Shown here piece by piece: positions 1 through 10,436 of a stretch of DNA of 26,391 bases; the stretch's first letter is position 1, and every line of letters starts with the position of its first letter. Source of the stretch: Chloromonas sp. AAM2 (Eukaryota; Chlorophyta; Chlorophyceae; Chlamydomonadales; Chlamydomonadaceae); NCBI GenBank assembly GCA_004335635.1, contig QAXH01000793.1:1-26391 (forward strand). The letters are read 5' to 3'. A program made the position numbers and the translations under genes. The notes under the pieces were generated by a model. The model was not told the origin of the DNA and ran no database searches. It saw only the letters and a program-made list of their open reading frames with translations.

Positions 1-609
1 TTTTTTTTTTTTTTGCAGAAACTGCACAGCTTGCAAACCACGCCGACTAAGCTGTTTGTCTGCTGCAGCACTGCCAGTGTGGACGATGTCTGAGGATTAT
101 TCAACCCCTACGTTATGGAATTCATCATCCCCATCTACGTGCATGAACGAGCTTCTATCATTGCAATACTTAGACAAGTCAGGGTTATACCGGAGGAAAT
201 TTTTGTTTAAGGGCTCCCAGTAAACTAATTGGACACTTTACGGGCTGTACTTTTAGCCCCCGGTAAACTGGTGGTCAGCTAGGCCTCCAAAATACGGCCC
301 TCCTGTAAACCGTGGCCAACAGGTGCCTCTTCCCTCCATGAAGCCTCCCATGCTTGCTCACACTTGCCACCATGCTGTAGCTGCATGGCCAAAAGCACTT
401 GCCCAAAAGAAGAGCTAGGTTCAAGATCTGCGGCATATTCTTCTGCAGGGTGGTGGTCTGATCCCGTCGGCTTCAGACTTTGACATCTGTTGCATGGGCC
501 TTCATATTCATAACATGCCAGGGGACGCATCATAGAGAGCACATCTGCGGCCGCCGAAGTGACCACTCTACAGACTACTGCAATGCCCATGGGGCCCACG
601 CATGCTGCC
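1..609. other. Downstream flank of the YEATS gene, no gene seen
   Basis: The window opens with 14 T followed by GCAG. This could be a polypyrimidine tract with an acceptor, or the complement of an A-tail; the edge prevents a decision. The rest is probably 3' UTR and intergenic sequence of the minus-strand YEATS gene. I did not find a minus-strand TGTAA here (TTACA on the plus strand), so its poly(A) site is unresolved. A plus-strand TGTAA occurs near 304. Open frames here have no recognisable protein character. Confidence 0.5.
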
Positions 610-1553
610 TCAAGTGCCCCACTGCATCCCTGCTTGCATGCCCGGCATGCCTCCCAGCATCAGCCCGTGTGCAGCACCCCCTTGCATGGGCAGGCCTGCC
701 TGCATTTGACCTGGCTGCATGGATGGTGGTGGTGTGCCTGCTGGCCCGCCTCCCGCGCCCGGTGCCAACACCCCAGCCGTGGCCCCCAGCTCTCTGCGCA
801 GCTCTGCCATAAGGCCTGCCACACGGGCGCGTGCTGCACGGATGGCTTCAAGTTCATGCAACTCCGACGGCGGCTTGAAGTACGGTAGCAGCTGTGATGG
901 TGGTTGCAGAGGCACTGCAATGCGACAGGTGCACCGCAACATCATGTACACACATGCATCTCCTGATGCTGCAGCGCATGCGCAATGTGTCTTTGGCCTT
1001 GCTGTTGCGTGCCAATTGCATGTGTCCTTTGCGCAAGCGGAAGAGCAGGTGTCGTTGCAATGATTGTATACACAAAGCAGAGTTTGTAAAGCTGAAGAAA
1101 GGCAGCAAGCTTAATGAGTGGGCCACGCATGCAAGATGGAAGAACGCATGTTTGCTGTTGCGTCTAACAGAAGAACCAAGTAACTTGCAGTCTTGTGCTG
1201 CCTGCCTGCACTGGCACAGGAGCAGCACGTGTCCATCCACACTTAACACGTAAACAGCCTGAGCAGCATCCCGTGATCCCACGCATGCAAGAGCCGTCGA
1301 CATCCCCTCTACCCTGCCCCATGAAATCTGTCTCAGATAGCCTCACACAATGCATGCGTGTATTGCATGCGTAAGGTCATGTGGTTTGTTGTTGAACCCC
1401 TCCTGACCCCGCAGTCCCAAAGGCGCCTCACCCGGTGCGCGCTGCTTCATGCGTGTGTAGAACTCCAGCCTGGGCTCGCTGAACACGAGCTCCTCGTACG
1501 TCTCAAACACCACAGCCTTCTTGGGGTCCTGCTTTGCGCCAACCTGCAAGCAC

Positions 1554-1585
<32 letters not shown>

Positions 1586-3407
1586 TATATATCTGTACGT
1601 TCCACAAGTCGAGCAGAAGACGGCGTAAACATGTGCGCCGTTTACATCGGGAACAATTTTTCACGCTGTGGGATGGAGCCATCGTATCTCAAAGCTTATA
1701 GCAAACCAAAGGGGGTTTTGATCCCTTTGCAGCAAGCTCATGCGTCAAGTAGTTGCATGGTACATGATCACATGGCGCATGCTGGTGCAGTGCAGGCCTG
1801 CAACCAGCCTCATCTGCTTTGCCTCTCACAAACAGCAGCCATCACCCACCTGTTCTCCTTCGTCATAGAGCCGCAAACGGTGGTATATCAGGGCTTCGTT
1901 CTCCCCAGAATCCGTGGTAAAGTTGACCTGTGCCGTACCGTCAGATCATGTGTCAGGTGTGCCAGATGTGCAACTGTTGCAGTGTGCCAGGGCCTGCTGC
2001 AACGTACGAAGTTGAACACTGGCAGTGTCAGCCTGGCATATAATTCTCGCAATTGATGCATGCGACAAGCAAAGCTACTGCATGCCAAGGGCGCCATGTC
2101 CACTGTGCTTGCGAGCCACTCACATGGATGACGATCTCAAACTCGCCCCATCCATGCTCCGTGACCTCAAAGGGCTGTCTCTCAACCACGCGATTGGAAG
2201 TGTTGAAGGTCGGGTGCAGATCAAACTGTACCTAAACACGTGCACACGTGTGGGGTGCAGATGAGAAGCAAGGGGCACGACACACAAGTGCAGGGCTATT
2301 TCAATCTGATACCAGCAGTGGACCACAGTCAGGCGTGATCATATCTGATGTGGCTGACACTGGCCAAGTTTCAGAAGGCACAAAGGCTTGAGCCAACTCA
2401 ATTGCATCTCCAGCCCAGTCTTGGAATGGCGACATGACTGACCCTTGAGATGGCATGCGATAAGTCCTCGTTATTGACGCCTCTCAAGTACACGGTCCAG
2501 CGATGCGTCTGGGAATCTGTTGACTGCATGCACATAGGTGGAGACATGGAGATATCTAAGGAGGTGCCACATGCACTGGACATGCAGGTGCATACGTCAG
2601 CTTGGGGTGTTTGCGATGTGGCGGCTGAGGACAAGCATCCAAGCCTTGTACCCAAGAAGGCACTGAAGATTGCATGTGGCCACGGCATCAGGTGCACATT
2701 ACATGTTGTGTGTGGCACCGGCACCAGGTACGTGGCAGTGCCTCATCGCATGGGCCTAGTGCTACATCGGGCTGCATCATACTGTAGGGACATGATGCTG
2801 ACTTTGCAACCCTGATTTGACAAATCCTGCTACACTGCAGTGCCAACTGGTCAAGCCTTGTGCCATGTCTTCTGCATGAGAGCGTCATGTCTTCTGCACG
2901 TTTCCCAATCCCTAACACGAAAGATGTATGAAGCTGGCGGACGCAACGCTTGGACCTGTCAATGCCCTACTGTCAGAACTTCTGGCCACCTGCGCCCTTT
3001 GACCTTCCTCTTTGCCCGGTGGACTGTGCTGCTCTAGACGTGCATTGGTAGATTCAATCCGTTTCCTGCCGCTGCAGCAACATACCTTCTTGCCCAATGG
3101 AAAAGCAACGGTGCCTACTATTACTGGTAAAATGAACTCCGTGTCCTTAAGCCGATGAGCGCCGGTTTCCTGCGGCCAGTCAAGCAAATTGCGCTTGTTC
3201 TTGTTCAGTGCACTGCCACATGTCAGACACACCGTCATGCGAACACATGCATGGGACCAGGCTTTCATTCCCCAGGGCCTGGTTGCTGCATGTAACTCGA
3301 GCTGCATCTTGCATCGTGCCCCGCTAACACATGGGGAGGGCAGCGGTTGTAAGCAGTTGGACCCTGCATGCATAATGTCCCATACTCACATCAATGAATG
3401 TCTGCAT
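610..3407 (-). CDS. GAS41: YEATS-domain protein, GAS41/YEATS4/YAF9 type, seven exons
   Basis: Predicted nuclear chromatin reader. The family binds acetylated or crotonylated histone lysines and is a subunit of SWR1/NuA4-type complexes. Exons in transcript order: 3407-3390, 3169-3086, 2523-2443, 2231-2124, 1927-1850, 1543-1432, 914-610; all junctions are GT-AG and in phase, giving 261 residues (human GAS41 has 227). Visible in order: RLKDTEFILPVIVGTVAF with GKK near 13-34, HRWTVYLRG about 41-49, then the cage segment DLHPTF about 65-70 matching the family H-x-S/T-F/Y motif, HGWGEFEI about 87-94, LIYHRLRLY, FETYEELVFSEP, a C-terminal coiled coil (ELHELEAIRAARARVAGLM) and a Met/Gly-rich tail. 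From exon 2 on the call is firm. The first exon (M-Q-T-F-I-D, start 3407-3405) is inferred from a GTGAGT donor and phase. An alternative start at the ATG just upstream, joined to an acceptor before ALNKNKRN, also fits in phase. It is divergent from the BSD gene. Confidence 0.92.
1554..1585. repeat. GT microsatellite in a YEATS-gene intron
   Basis: A GT dinucleotide run interrupted by one TTG lies in the intron just upstream (in transcript sense) of the exon that starts at 1543. On the transcript strand it reads as CA repeats close to the 3' splice site. Confidence 0.9.
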
Positions 3408-3671
3408 CCCTGTGACACGCTCTTTAAGCCGTCTGCGCCTGGCATGCTCCAATAATCATCATACTTCCAATGATACAATACGCTATGAGAACAGCTGCTA
3501 CTTGCAGCTGCAAGACGTAGCACTTGTGCAGCTATCCAGGGAGAGAGGAGGAGGGGTCGCACCTCGGGCAGGTTTCAATCGTTTTGTTAGGTCCTGTTAC
3601 GTTTTAGACTCATCATATTGTTGCCTGATTGCGGTGCGATTTGGAAGAGAGAAGGGATACTTTGGGACACC
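3408..3671. promoter_or_regulatory. Probable shared divergent promoter of YEATS and BSD genes
   Basis: Only about 264 bases separate the inferred YEATS start codon (minus) from the BSD start codon (plus), so both 5' UTRs and core promoters must lie here unless distal first exons exist. I see no convincing TATA box. A purine-rich stretch occurs near 3540-3556. The BSD start has a good context (GACACCATGT). The boundary on the YEATS side depends on the inferred first exon. Confidence 0.5.
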
Positions 3672-6600
3672 ATGTTTTCTGGGCTGTTTGGGCAGCTCGC
3701 TGGGGATGTCAGGCACGAGGAGGTATGTAGAAGAAATGATGGTTGGTCATGGAAGGCTGCGAGACAGCCTGTGACATGTGTCTCGAGCTGGCACTGATTG
3801 CAGGATGAAGCCGCGGATGCAGCTGCGCCACCAGCATCATCATCGGCTCCGTCAAGGTAGCTAGGGCTGTTTGCCGGTTTGCAGCTCAGCCGCAGCTGCA
3901 TCTTTTCGTAGGATTATACAGCCATTTGTTGAGGTGCCAATACATGAACGGCAGTGCTGTCCACAGTACACTAGCTGCCATGTTTGTGCTCCACACCCTC
4001 AGGCTAGGGATGTTCAAGCCCAGCAGAACTGCGCTGCAGAAACTGGGATGCCTGCAGGCTGCTCGACCCGGCTCTGTTCAATTTTCAAGAAAACCCTAGA
4101 CTCGTGCATCCTGGCATTTGCGTCTCATTGGCACCTGCATTGCTCAGCATGGTAACCAGCACTGCCCACCAACAGTCTCAGCCGATAGCTTGTGCAGAAG
4201 ACACTTGCTTTCATGCACGTACGTGCTGCGTTTGCGCAGTGGTGCTGAGGCCGGGTTGGGCTTGGACAACATCTGGGGTCTGGCCGATGTTATGAGCAGG
4301 ACCGTCAGAGCTCACACCCAGGTGTGCATAACAAGGACCTCAGGGTTGGACAGGGACTTGGCGTGCCAGGCGTTTCTCTTTGCCCCTGTGCATGTGCCAT
4401 TTCAAACATGCTGGTTCAAATGCACGTCATCCTTGTATCATCTATAACTATGTGGTTTCTAGACCGGGCCACATTCTGCTGGACAGGCTGTCACGATGCA
4501 TTTTAATCAAACGCCCACTGAAAATTTCGTGCACAACGACGGAGCTCGTCCGGCCATACATTGGGTTCGACGAAGATAAGACATGCATGTGCTTTACCTG
4601 AGACTTTCAGGAGCTGGTCAAATCCGTTGCCCAGACGGACTGGAAGGCTGAGCTGATGGCGTTCAGCAAGGAGGCTGCAGAGGAGGGCAAGCACATCAGC
4701 CACAGGACAGCGGAACTGGTGGAGCACCTGCCAGAGCATTTCCCAGAACGGGTAGGGACACCAAATAGCCTGGATCAAAAGAAGCACTGAAGCAGTCAGC
4801 TGCCCAGTGCAGTGCCTCAGACATTTGCTGCCTGCTCGCGGCAGAGGATTTGGCTTGTACAGTTCTCAGGCCATGCTCCTCATGCCGAGGGGCACAATGA
4901 CCTCCAGCCCAGGGTCCACTGGTACGCAGTCCCTCCAGATCATGCAGTGTTTTTGACTCTGACGGGGTTTGTAGCCTCCCAATACCACTGCCCGGTTGCA
5001 CTGCCTCTTCGTGCAGGCTGCCCGTTCGGCTTCCAACAAGTCACGGGAAGCCTCACATTCTGGATCAACCTTCGATGATGTGGGCGGGTCCCTGAAAACG
5101 TTTGGAACAAGCCTGCTGCTGGGCACCAAGGAGTTCTTTGACCAGGTGAAGGGGGAGGGAAATGATGATGGCAAATACTATGGCGGGCGTACACGGCAGT
5201 ATGGCGGGATAACTCGGAATGACATGAAGGGTCAAGGCCGGGCCATGGTGATGCAGGGGAACGAGGTCTGGTGGAAGGTGCAGTGTCACTGGCAGGGGCC
5301 TGGGACAGAGATGCTGCAGAGCACACGTCAGACTGTGCTGAATGCCTGGTGCGTTGGCCGCAGCTAAGGTGGAACTCCTGGGCCACGCCTATATACTGGG
5401 ACCTTTTTCCTACGTCTTGACACTAAGACTCTCTTTCCCACGTCTTTACAATAAGACCCTTTTTCTTTACAGGTTCGTGATGCAGTGGAGGGTGAGATAG
5501 CCACGGCTGCCAAGGAGGCGAGGCGCTCCGCTCGTGCGGCCCGGGCCAGCGGGGGCCCTGCAGCATCCAAGCTAGGCAACCTGGCGCCAGCAGCCAAGTA
5601 CAACCGGTTTGAAGCAGATGTGAGTTTGGGGATGAACTACCTGCAGAGCCCGAACCAGAACTGCAGCCATGGTCATGTACAGTCGTCCCCGACACAGCTC
5701 ACTCAATCTGAGGCCAGTCTGGTTCAGTCGGAGGACTGGTTTGCGTGGCCGTGCGCTGCAGGTTGCCGCCATGCAGCGCGACAGCTCCACCTACTGCGAT
5801 GAGCCCGCTGACGCCGAGGACTTTGCACGCTGGCAGGAGTCCTTTTCTCTGGAGGCAGCACAGGGGCAGGTGGGTCGCGTGCTGTGTGACACTGTACTGT
5901 GGTGACATGCCCGGCCAACATTCTGGGATGATTGATGCTGGGTTTAATTGTGATGATTGATTTGATTGCCTTCCCGCCAGCAAGTGAGCACCACTGATCC
6001 TGACCTACCGCCTTAGCCTCCCTCCTCTTCACCTGCGGGTTGACTGCCAGCACTGGCTGCGCGGCTGGCCCGCCAATGCATCTGCGCAGAGATTCACTCA
6101 CAAGGCATTCCTGAAAGCTCGTGTGCACAGCTCAACATTTGTGCAGGGATGCATTGGCACGTGCCGACCGCACCACTGGCCTGCCAAGGCCGAGACGTTT
6201 GAAAAGATGTGCTTCCGTACGACCAAGCATACAGCTGCATACAGCTTACTCAGCTACATGAGTGCGCATATCTGGCTGCTGGATGACTTCAACTGTTTGC
6301 TTCTGCTGTAATGCCGCTGCGCAGGTAAACGACATCCTTGCCGAGAACAGCTTTATGGCGGAGCTCCATACACGCATTGTGCCGGTCATTGTCGAGCCGT
6401 CAGACTTTTGGCTCAGATACTTTTACAGGTAAGCAAACAGGCAAACAAACTGCGACGAAGAGCAGTGGAATGCGTTTGTACACTGACCGTTGGCATGAGT
6501 GGCATGTTGTGCCCGTGATTGCATTGCAATGACAAGCCCAGCATCCTATGCAAGCAAGAGCAGCACGTTGACGCTAGCCATGGCCACCATATGCTCTCAT

Positions 6601-8045
6601 TTGCCTTGCTGGTTCTCATGGACTGTCATGCTGTCTAATCACGGACAACCTGTGGTGGTGTTATCTGTGACCGCATCCGCCCGCCTGATGGCCTGTTCAC
6701 CCGTGTCATGCAGGCTCCACAAGCTTCAGCTCAAGGAGGACGCTCGCCAGGCTCTGGCCCAGCGCGCCAAGGAAATGAACGCGCAGGAGGAGGAGCTGGG
6801 CTGGGATGACCTGGAGATTGCAACACCCACAGGGACCACAGAGCAAGACAAAGGGAGCCAGAAAGAGCCGGAACCGTCACAAGGTAGGCGGGGATGGCGT
6901 GTGAAGCGTACAATAGACAGGGCAGCTGCAGGGCTGGTACAGGCTTGTAGGACCAGGAGGAAAGGAAAGCGCAGAAGTGGTCATTGTATTTCAGGCTGGT
7001 GGCCTGCGCAGGATTCCGTCTTCACGCAATCTATACGTTTTCACTGTACAAGGGGGAAACACACTATGATTGATGATTGAGCACTGTGGTGTGTTATGGC
7101 TCCGCAGGTGCCAAGGCTGAGGATGAACCTGACGCCGTGCAGCAGGCGACTAGTGATGCACCTGCTACTCTCCCATCATCAAATGTGCTTGACACCACTA
7201 GCAGTGCCGTCACTGAGTCACTGTCTGCCCCTGCAACTGCACCCACCAAGCCGGCCGATCAGCCTGCCACCCAGGCTGCACCAGCCGCTGAGCCAGCCTC
7301 AGCACCATGCGGTGAAAGAGCCGCTGCTGATCCAGTGGTAGATGGGTCTCCAAAGGGTAGCGACATGGTGAGTGTTCCTGATGACAATTCCACAGCTCAC
7401 GAGACTGGCAGTGACGGCAGCCGGGGGGACTGGTTTGTGGTGGGCGAGTCAGTCAAGGGTGACGACCAGCACACCGCAGCAAGGGTTGCAGCGGTGGCAC
7501 GGCGAGCTGGTGTTAGCATTGGGAGCGGTCATCAGGGCAGCAGTGGTGGCGGTTCAAATGTCAGCAGTGGCGGTGGGGCTGCAACTGACAGTATCGCCAA
7601 GAAAACCATGACGACCACACAAGACAAAGGGCTGGTCAGAGAGCCAGTTGGCACGTCAATGGATGCTTGCAGCGCGTCTAGCACTGCTGAAGTGTTGCCT
7701 CCGTCTACAGCAGAGGCAGCATCCCCAGAGAGCATGCCTGTACAAGCCAACCACAACCCAACCACAACCCAAACCGCCACACCAACAACCCAGGGGCCAG
7801 CGGTTGAGCAGCCTCCATCCGCAGCCAAGACATCACCATCAGCACCACTGCAAGCCTCGAAGCAGCAACAACAGCAGCAGCAGCCGGGCTCGGGTATCTC
7901 CACTGATGTAGCAGCTGCTGTGGCAACAGCAGCCACAGCTGCTTTGTCTCCAGGGAACACAGAGGCGACTGCCACTGACGCTAAGCCCTCCAAGGCGGGT
8001 GATGGGGAGGAGGAGGAAGATGAAGCTTGGGGTGACTGGGATTGA
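3672..8045 (+). CDS. BSD-domain protein with acidic WGDWD C terminus, ten exons
   Basis: Exons: 3672-3722, 3804-3856, 3885-3933, 4611-4751, 5017-5145, 5473-5619, 5762-5869, 6325-6428, 6714-6883, 7108-8045. Together they give 1890 bases, 629 residues, with every junction GT-AG and in phase. The BSD domain (named for BTF2-like, synapse-associated and DOS2-like proteins) covers about 200-263: it starts near TYCDEPADAEDFARWQESF and ends with SDFWLRYFYRLHKLQ, the diagnostic FW-x-RYFY signature. This arrangement, with an N-terminal helical part, YC(D/N)EP before BSD and an acidic WxDW end (EEEEDEAWGDWD), matches BSDC1-like proteins. The last exon, about 311 residues, is a Ser/Ala/Thr/Pro-rich, probably disordered linker with a seven-Gln run. 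Exon 3 is the least certain: its donor GTGCCA is weak, but its length (49) is what restores phase. Cellular role of this subfamily is poorly known; do not assume TFIIH membership. Confidence 0.92.
7863..7883 (+). repeat. Poly-glutamine tract in BSD protein
   Basis: Seven consecutive Gln codons (mixed CAG and CAA) follow SK in the disordered linker. The mixed codons suggest it is more stable than a pure CAG run. Confidence 0.9.
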
Positions 8046-8161
8046 GTGCAGGTACAGGCCTGACCATGTTGTAACCTGTGACCGTCAGAGTAGCGCTGGA
8101 GGATTGAGTGCAGGTACAGGCCTGACCATGTTGTAACCTGTGACCGTCAGAGTGCGCTGGA
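8039..8161 (+). repeat. Tandem duplication over BSD stop codon and poly(A) signal
   Basis: Two head-to-tail copies, 8039-8100 (62 bases) and 8101-8161 (61 bases), are nearly identical; the second lacks one A in AGTAGCG. Each begins GGATTGAGTGCAGG and contains CATGTTGTAACC. The first copy spans the last Asp codon and the TGA stop, so the duplication begins in the final codons and extends into the 3' UTR. Confidence 0.95.
8070..8136 (+). terminator. Duplicated TGTAA poly(A) signals of the BSD gene
   Basis: TGTAA, the usual green-algal polyadenylation signal, occurs at 8070-8074 and again at 8132-8136 because of the tandem duplication. The first is only about 25 bases after the stop codon, which would make a very short 3' UTR. 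The second may be used instead. Confidence 0.6.
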
Positions 8162-8167
8162 GGTCAG

Positions 8168-8207
8168 GAGCAAAAAAAACAAGAAGTTTGCCAGTTCTGG
8201 GACAGTT
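8168..8207 (+). repeat. Solo arm of short inverted-repeat family
   Basis: An A-rich run followed by AAGAAGTTTGCCAGTTC and GGGACA matches the left arm of the inverted-repeat element at 25828-25959. No matching right arm was seen nearby, so this is either a truncated insertion or a remnant. Confidence 0.65.
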
Positions 8208-8269
8208 CTTTGACCTGCACAGTGAACAGCTGTTGATATTCATTCAAGCCTTGGGTGCTTGCTAGCCTT

Positions 8270-8675
8270 AACCAGTGTGGGGAAGGTCTGCGAAGGTTTA
8301 CCCTTCTAGCCTTAACTGGTTATATACATATCTCTGGAGAGAGAGACGTACTACAGTGGCTCCATCCAAAGAATTAGGACAGCCATTTGCGGCAAAACGC
8401 TTGCAGGGGCGGAGATAGGAGGGTCACAGGTGCTTTTTGTAACGGCTACACGCGTTGAGTTGAGTTGAGGCTTAACAATGGCCAATTGCTAGCCTTAACA
8501 ACAATTGTACCTGACTCTTTCTGGCTTTCTGGCTTGCACTGGCTGAACGTGGTAGAGTAGGACAGTAGCGTTTATTAGCTGCCAGAATCTGTAGTACGTC
8601 TCTCTCTCCAGAGAGATGTATATAACCAGGTAAGGCTAGAAGGGTAAACCTTTGCAGACCTTCCCCACACTGGTT
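8270..8675. mobile_element. MITE-like element with 87-base terminal inverted repeats
   Basis: Left arm 8270-8356 (from AACCAGTGTGGGGAAGG to ACGTACTACAG) is an almost perfect reverse complement of right arm 8589-8675 (from CTGTAGTACGTC to CCCCACACTGGTT), with only a few mismatches. The 232-base interior has no coding potential. CTAG occurs at both outer edges (8262-8265 and 8681-8684) and may be a target-site duplication, though CTAG is itself palindromic. The motif TAGCCTTAAC recurs inside the arms and the interior. This is a non-autonomous DNA transposon or a long foldback; the family is not recognised. Confidence 0.85.
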
Positions 8676-9244
8676 AGCTGCTAGAATCGTGACTTATAGG
8701 TCATGCATGGTACGGTCCTGTACGGTACGGTCGCCAGCATGCACCGTCTGAACACATGCTGCAGGAGGTCTAGTTACATGGATAGCCCGTTGCAGGATTT
8801 GCGTAGCATGGATCCGCTATGCGTGAGGCCATGTGGCGGGCCAGGTCTGGTCCCATGGCAACCCATACATTGAGTTCTAACTAAGCTGAATTGCCAGCCT
8901 GAGGGTTGCAGGGCGCACAGCATGGTCTAACCTTTATGGAAGTTGTTCTCAGGGGTTGCCGGCCGATCATTTGTCGCTACATGCATTCATGAGAGGCACT
9001 GGATGCTCTTTCAACTCTTATGACACAAAAAACTATGCTGGCCTGACGTCAGACTATAAAGACTTCTGGACTCCACAAGGCCAGCCACTTCTTTCTTCAT
9101 ATGTAATTATCAAGTCGGACATTGTGCAGTCAAGGGTTGCGGGGCACTCTGCTTGGCCGCTTGTGAGTGGGCTTCGGCAATGTACATGGATCGAGCGTAA
9201 CCCGCGCAGTGGGGTCTGGCTCCAGGGGCCACAGAGCCTCATAG

Positions 9245-9287
<43 letters not shown>

Positions 9288-9695
9288 AGGGGGCCTACCA
9301 CCCAAGATAGCCATGGTCGTCCCCACAATACAACAGCAGCAGTCCAGAGCGCTGCAGGAAGCATGCATGAGGTGGTTGGTGGAAGAAGCCCAACGCCGCA
9401 ATCAAAGTTCTGGACCTGGGCTTGTGCTCTGCAGATACGGTCACGTGACTAGAGGCTGGCTGTCCATCAGAGCTAGACGTTCCCTGTCTTGTTTTCAAGC
9501 AAGAGGCGGCCTGATGCAGGTATTGGCCCCGCTGCACACGTCTTGCTTGGTTCCGGTAGCTAGTTCACAACAACACTTCGCTAGCTGCTAAAATCCACGG
9601 CAAATGAGGGATGGCCTGTTGTGTAGCGTCACAGATTGTCTTGTCGGGTTCAGTAAGCCGAACGTAGCGAATAGGTACTGGGTGGTGCTGCTCCG
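8676..9695. other. Intergenic sequence with CA repeat; no firm gene
   Basis: After the inverted-repeat element there is a short cluster of GTACGGT words (about 8709-8731) and then a 211-codon open frame on the plus strand, 8956-9591. That frame runs through a CA microsatellite and shows no recognisable domain or splice-supported structure. I do not call it a gene. Confidence 0.4.
9248..9285. repeat. CA microsatellite
   Basis: An uninterrupted run of about 19 AC units lies in the intergenic region between the BSD gene and the unknown minus-strand gene. Confidence 0.95.
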
Positions 9696-9962
9696 GTGAC
9701 GGTCAGGCCAAACGGCTCGACATGCGCTTGCCTGCTGCTGTGTCTCGGGTCCTGTGCAGAGACCACAGCACTGGTGGGCCGTGAGGAGGGGCGCGAAGTG
9801 GTGCCCATGGCACCAGCAGAGGAGCGCAGCACACCGCTGCCGGGCTGGCCCCCCTGGCAAGCCTCTCTGGCCGAGTCGCGGCCGGCCTTCGCCAACATCA
9901 CTGCAGACAACGCAGTGGAAATGGCATACCACATCACATGTATGTACAATCACTGGGGATAG
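9696..9962 (+). CDS. Possible short exon or gene fragment, unknown product
   Basis: An 88-codon open frame follows a plausible acceptor (CTGTGCAG at 9752-9759). It contains a protein-like stretch (WPPWQASLAESRPAFANITA) with GC-rich codons unlike the surrounding sequence, and stops at 9960-9962. A TGTAA poly(A)-type signal follows about 40 bases later at 10002-10006. I do not recognise the protein and no upstream exons were found, so this may be the last exon of a small gene, a decayed gene fragment, or chance. Confidence 0.25.
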   Translation: MTVRPNGSTCACLLLCLGSCAETTALVGREEGREVVPMAPAEERSTPLPGWPPWQASLAESRPAFANITADNAVEMAYHITCMYNHWG

Positions 9963-10001
9963 TCAGGGTCAATTTTTATATAACACAACCTGCGAGGATG
10001 T

Positions 10002-10006
10002 TGTAA
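10002..10006 (+). terminator. TGTAA poly(A)-type signal
   Basis: TGTAA lies 40 bases after the stop of the open frame ending at 9962. It is the only support for a plus-strand transcript ending here, and a five-base word is weak evidence. Confidence 0.25.
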
Positions 10007-10039
10007 CCCGGTGAGTAATGTGGGTCAATCCTGCCATGG

Positions 10040-10214
10040 CCTTCTGTAGCTCACCAAAGACATAGCCAAAATCAATGATAAAAATATGCATCAAGCCCGG
10101 GGTGTATGCCATGGTCTGATGCAGTTTGAACCTGACCTCAGCAATGCTCGAGTCATAGAAACGGTTTGAAAAAAGAAACCCGCGTTTAGGATCCCATAGC
10201 TCTCCAACTAGCAA
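10040..10214 (-). CDS. Orphan exon-like ORF, unknown product
   Basis: The minus strand reads a strikingly protein-like segment: ELWDPKRGFLFSNRFYDSS, then AEVRFKLHQTMAY, then LMHIFIIDFGYVFG. It ends at a good donor (GGTGAGC; exon end near 10052). The open frame itself continues to 9969. An in-frame TGA lies shortly upstream. It could be an exon of a small gene, an extension of the unknown gene whose last firm exon ends at 10507 (an AG before AGCTATGGGATCC would be in phase), or a relic of a mobile element. I do not recognise the family. Confidence 0.3.
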
Positions 10215-10436
10215 GCTGTTGAGGGATCTTCAGCTTCTTGGGCCTGGACTGGGCAATCGAATCAACATCAGGCCTGACACGTGTTTTGTGGTGTGTGATG
10301 CTATGTTGTCGGAGAAATGAAGACTTCAGCAGCCAGCTTCAGTCAGCAAGCTTTCTTGCCGCAACTTGTTTCTATCACTACAGAATCCATGTTGTGGCAC
10401 CGTGCATATCCTTGTCCCAACAATCTGCACCACCTA

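Noticed and set aside
1..18. Poly-T followed by GCAG as a retroposon tail or splice acceptor
   Set aside because: Only the window edge is visible; neither a target duplication nor a following exon can be shown.
854..1303. 149-codon minus-strand open frame
   Set aside because: It lies mostly in the last YEATS intron, in a frame that differs from the coding frame of the final exon, and has no family features.
1358..2056. 232-codon plus-strand open frame
   Set aside because: It runs antisense across two YEATS exons, their intron and a GT microsatellite; the minus strand carries the conserved YEATS residues.
6499..7080. 193-codon plus-strand frame containing part of the BSD protein
   Set aside because: Only 6714-6883 is exon; the frame before and after is intron read-through.
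7532..7993. 153-codon minus-strand open frame with a Cys run
   Set aside because: It is the shadow of the BSD last exon; the Cys run is the complement of the Gln codons.
8956..9591. 211-codon plus-strand open frame
   Set aside because: It passes through a CA microsatellite as Thr-His repeats and has no recognisable domain, splice support or poly(A) signal.
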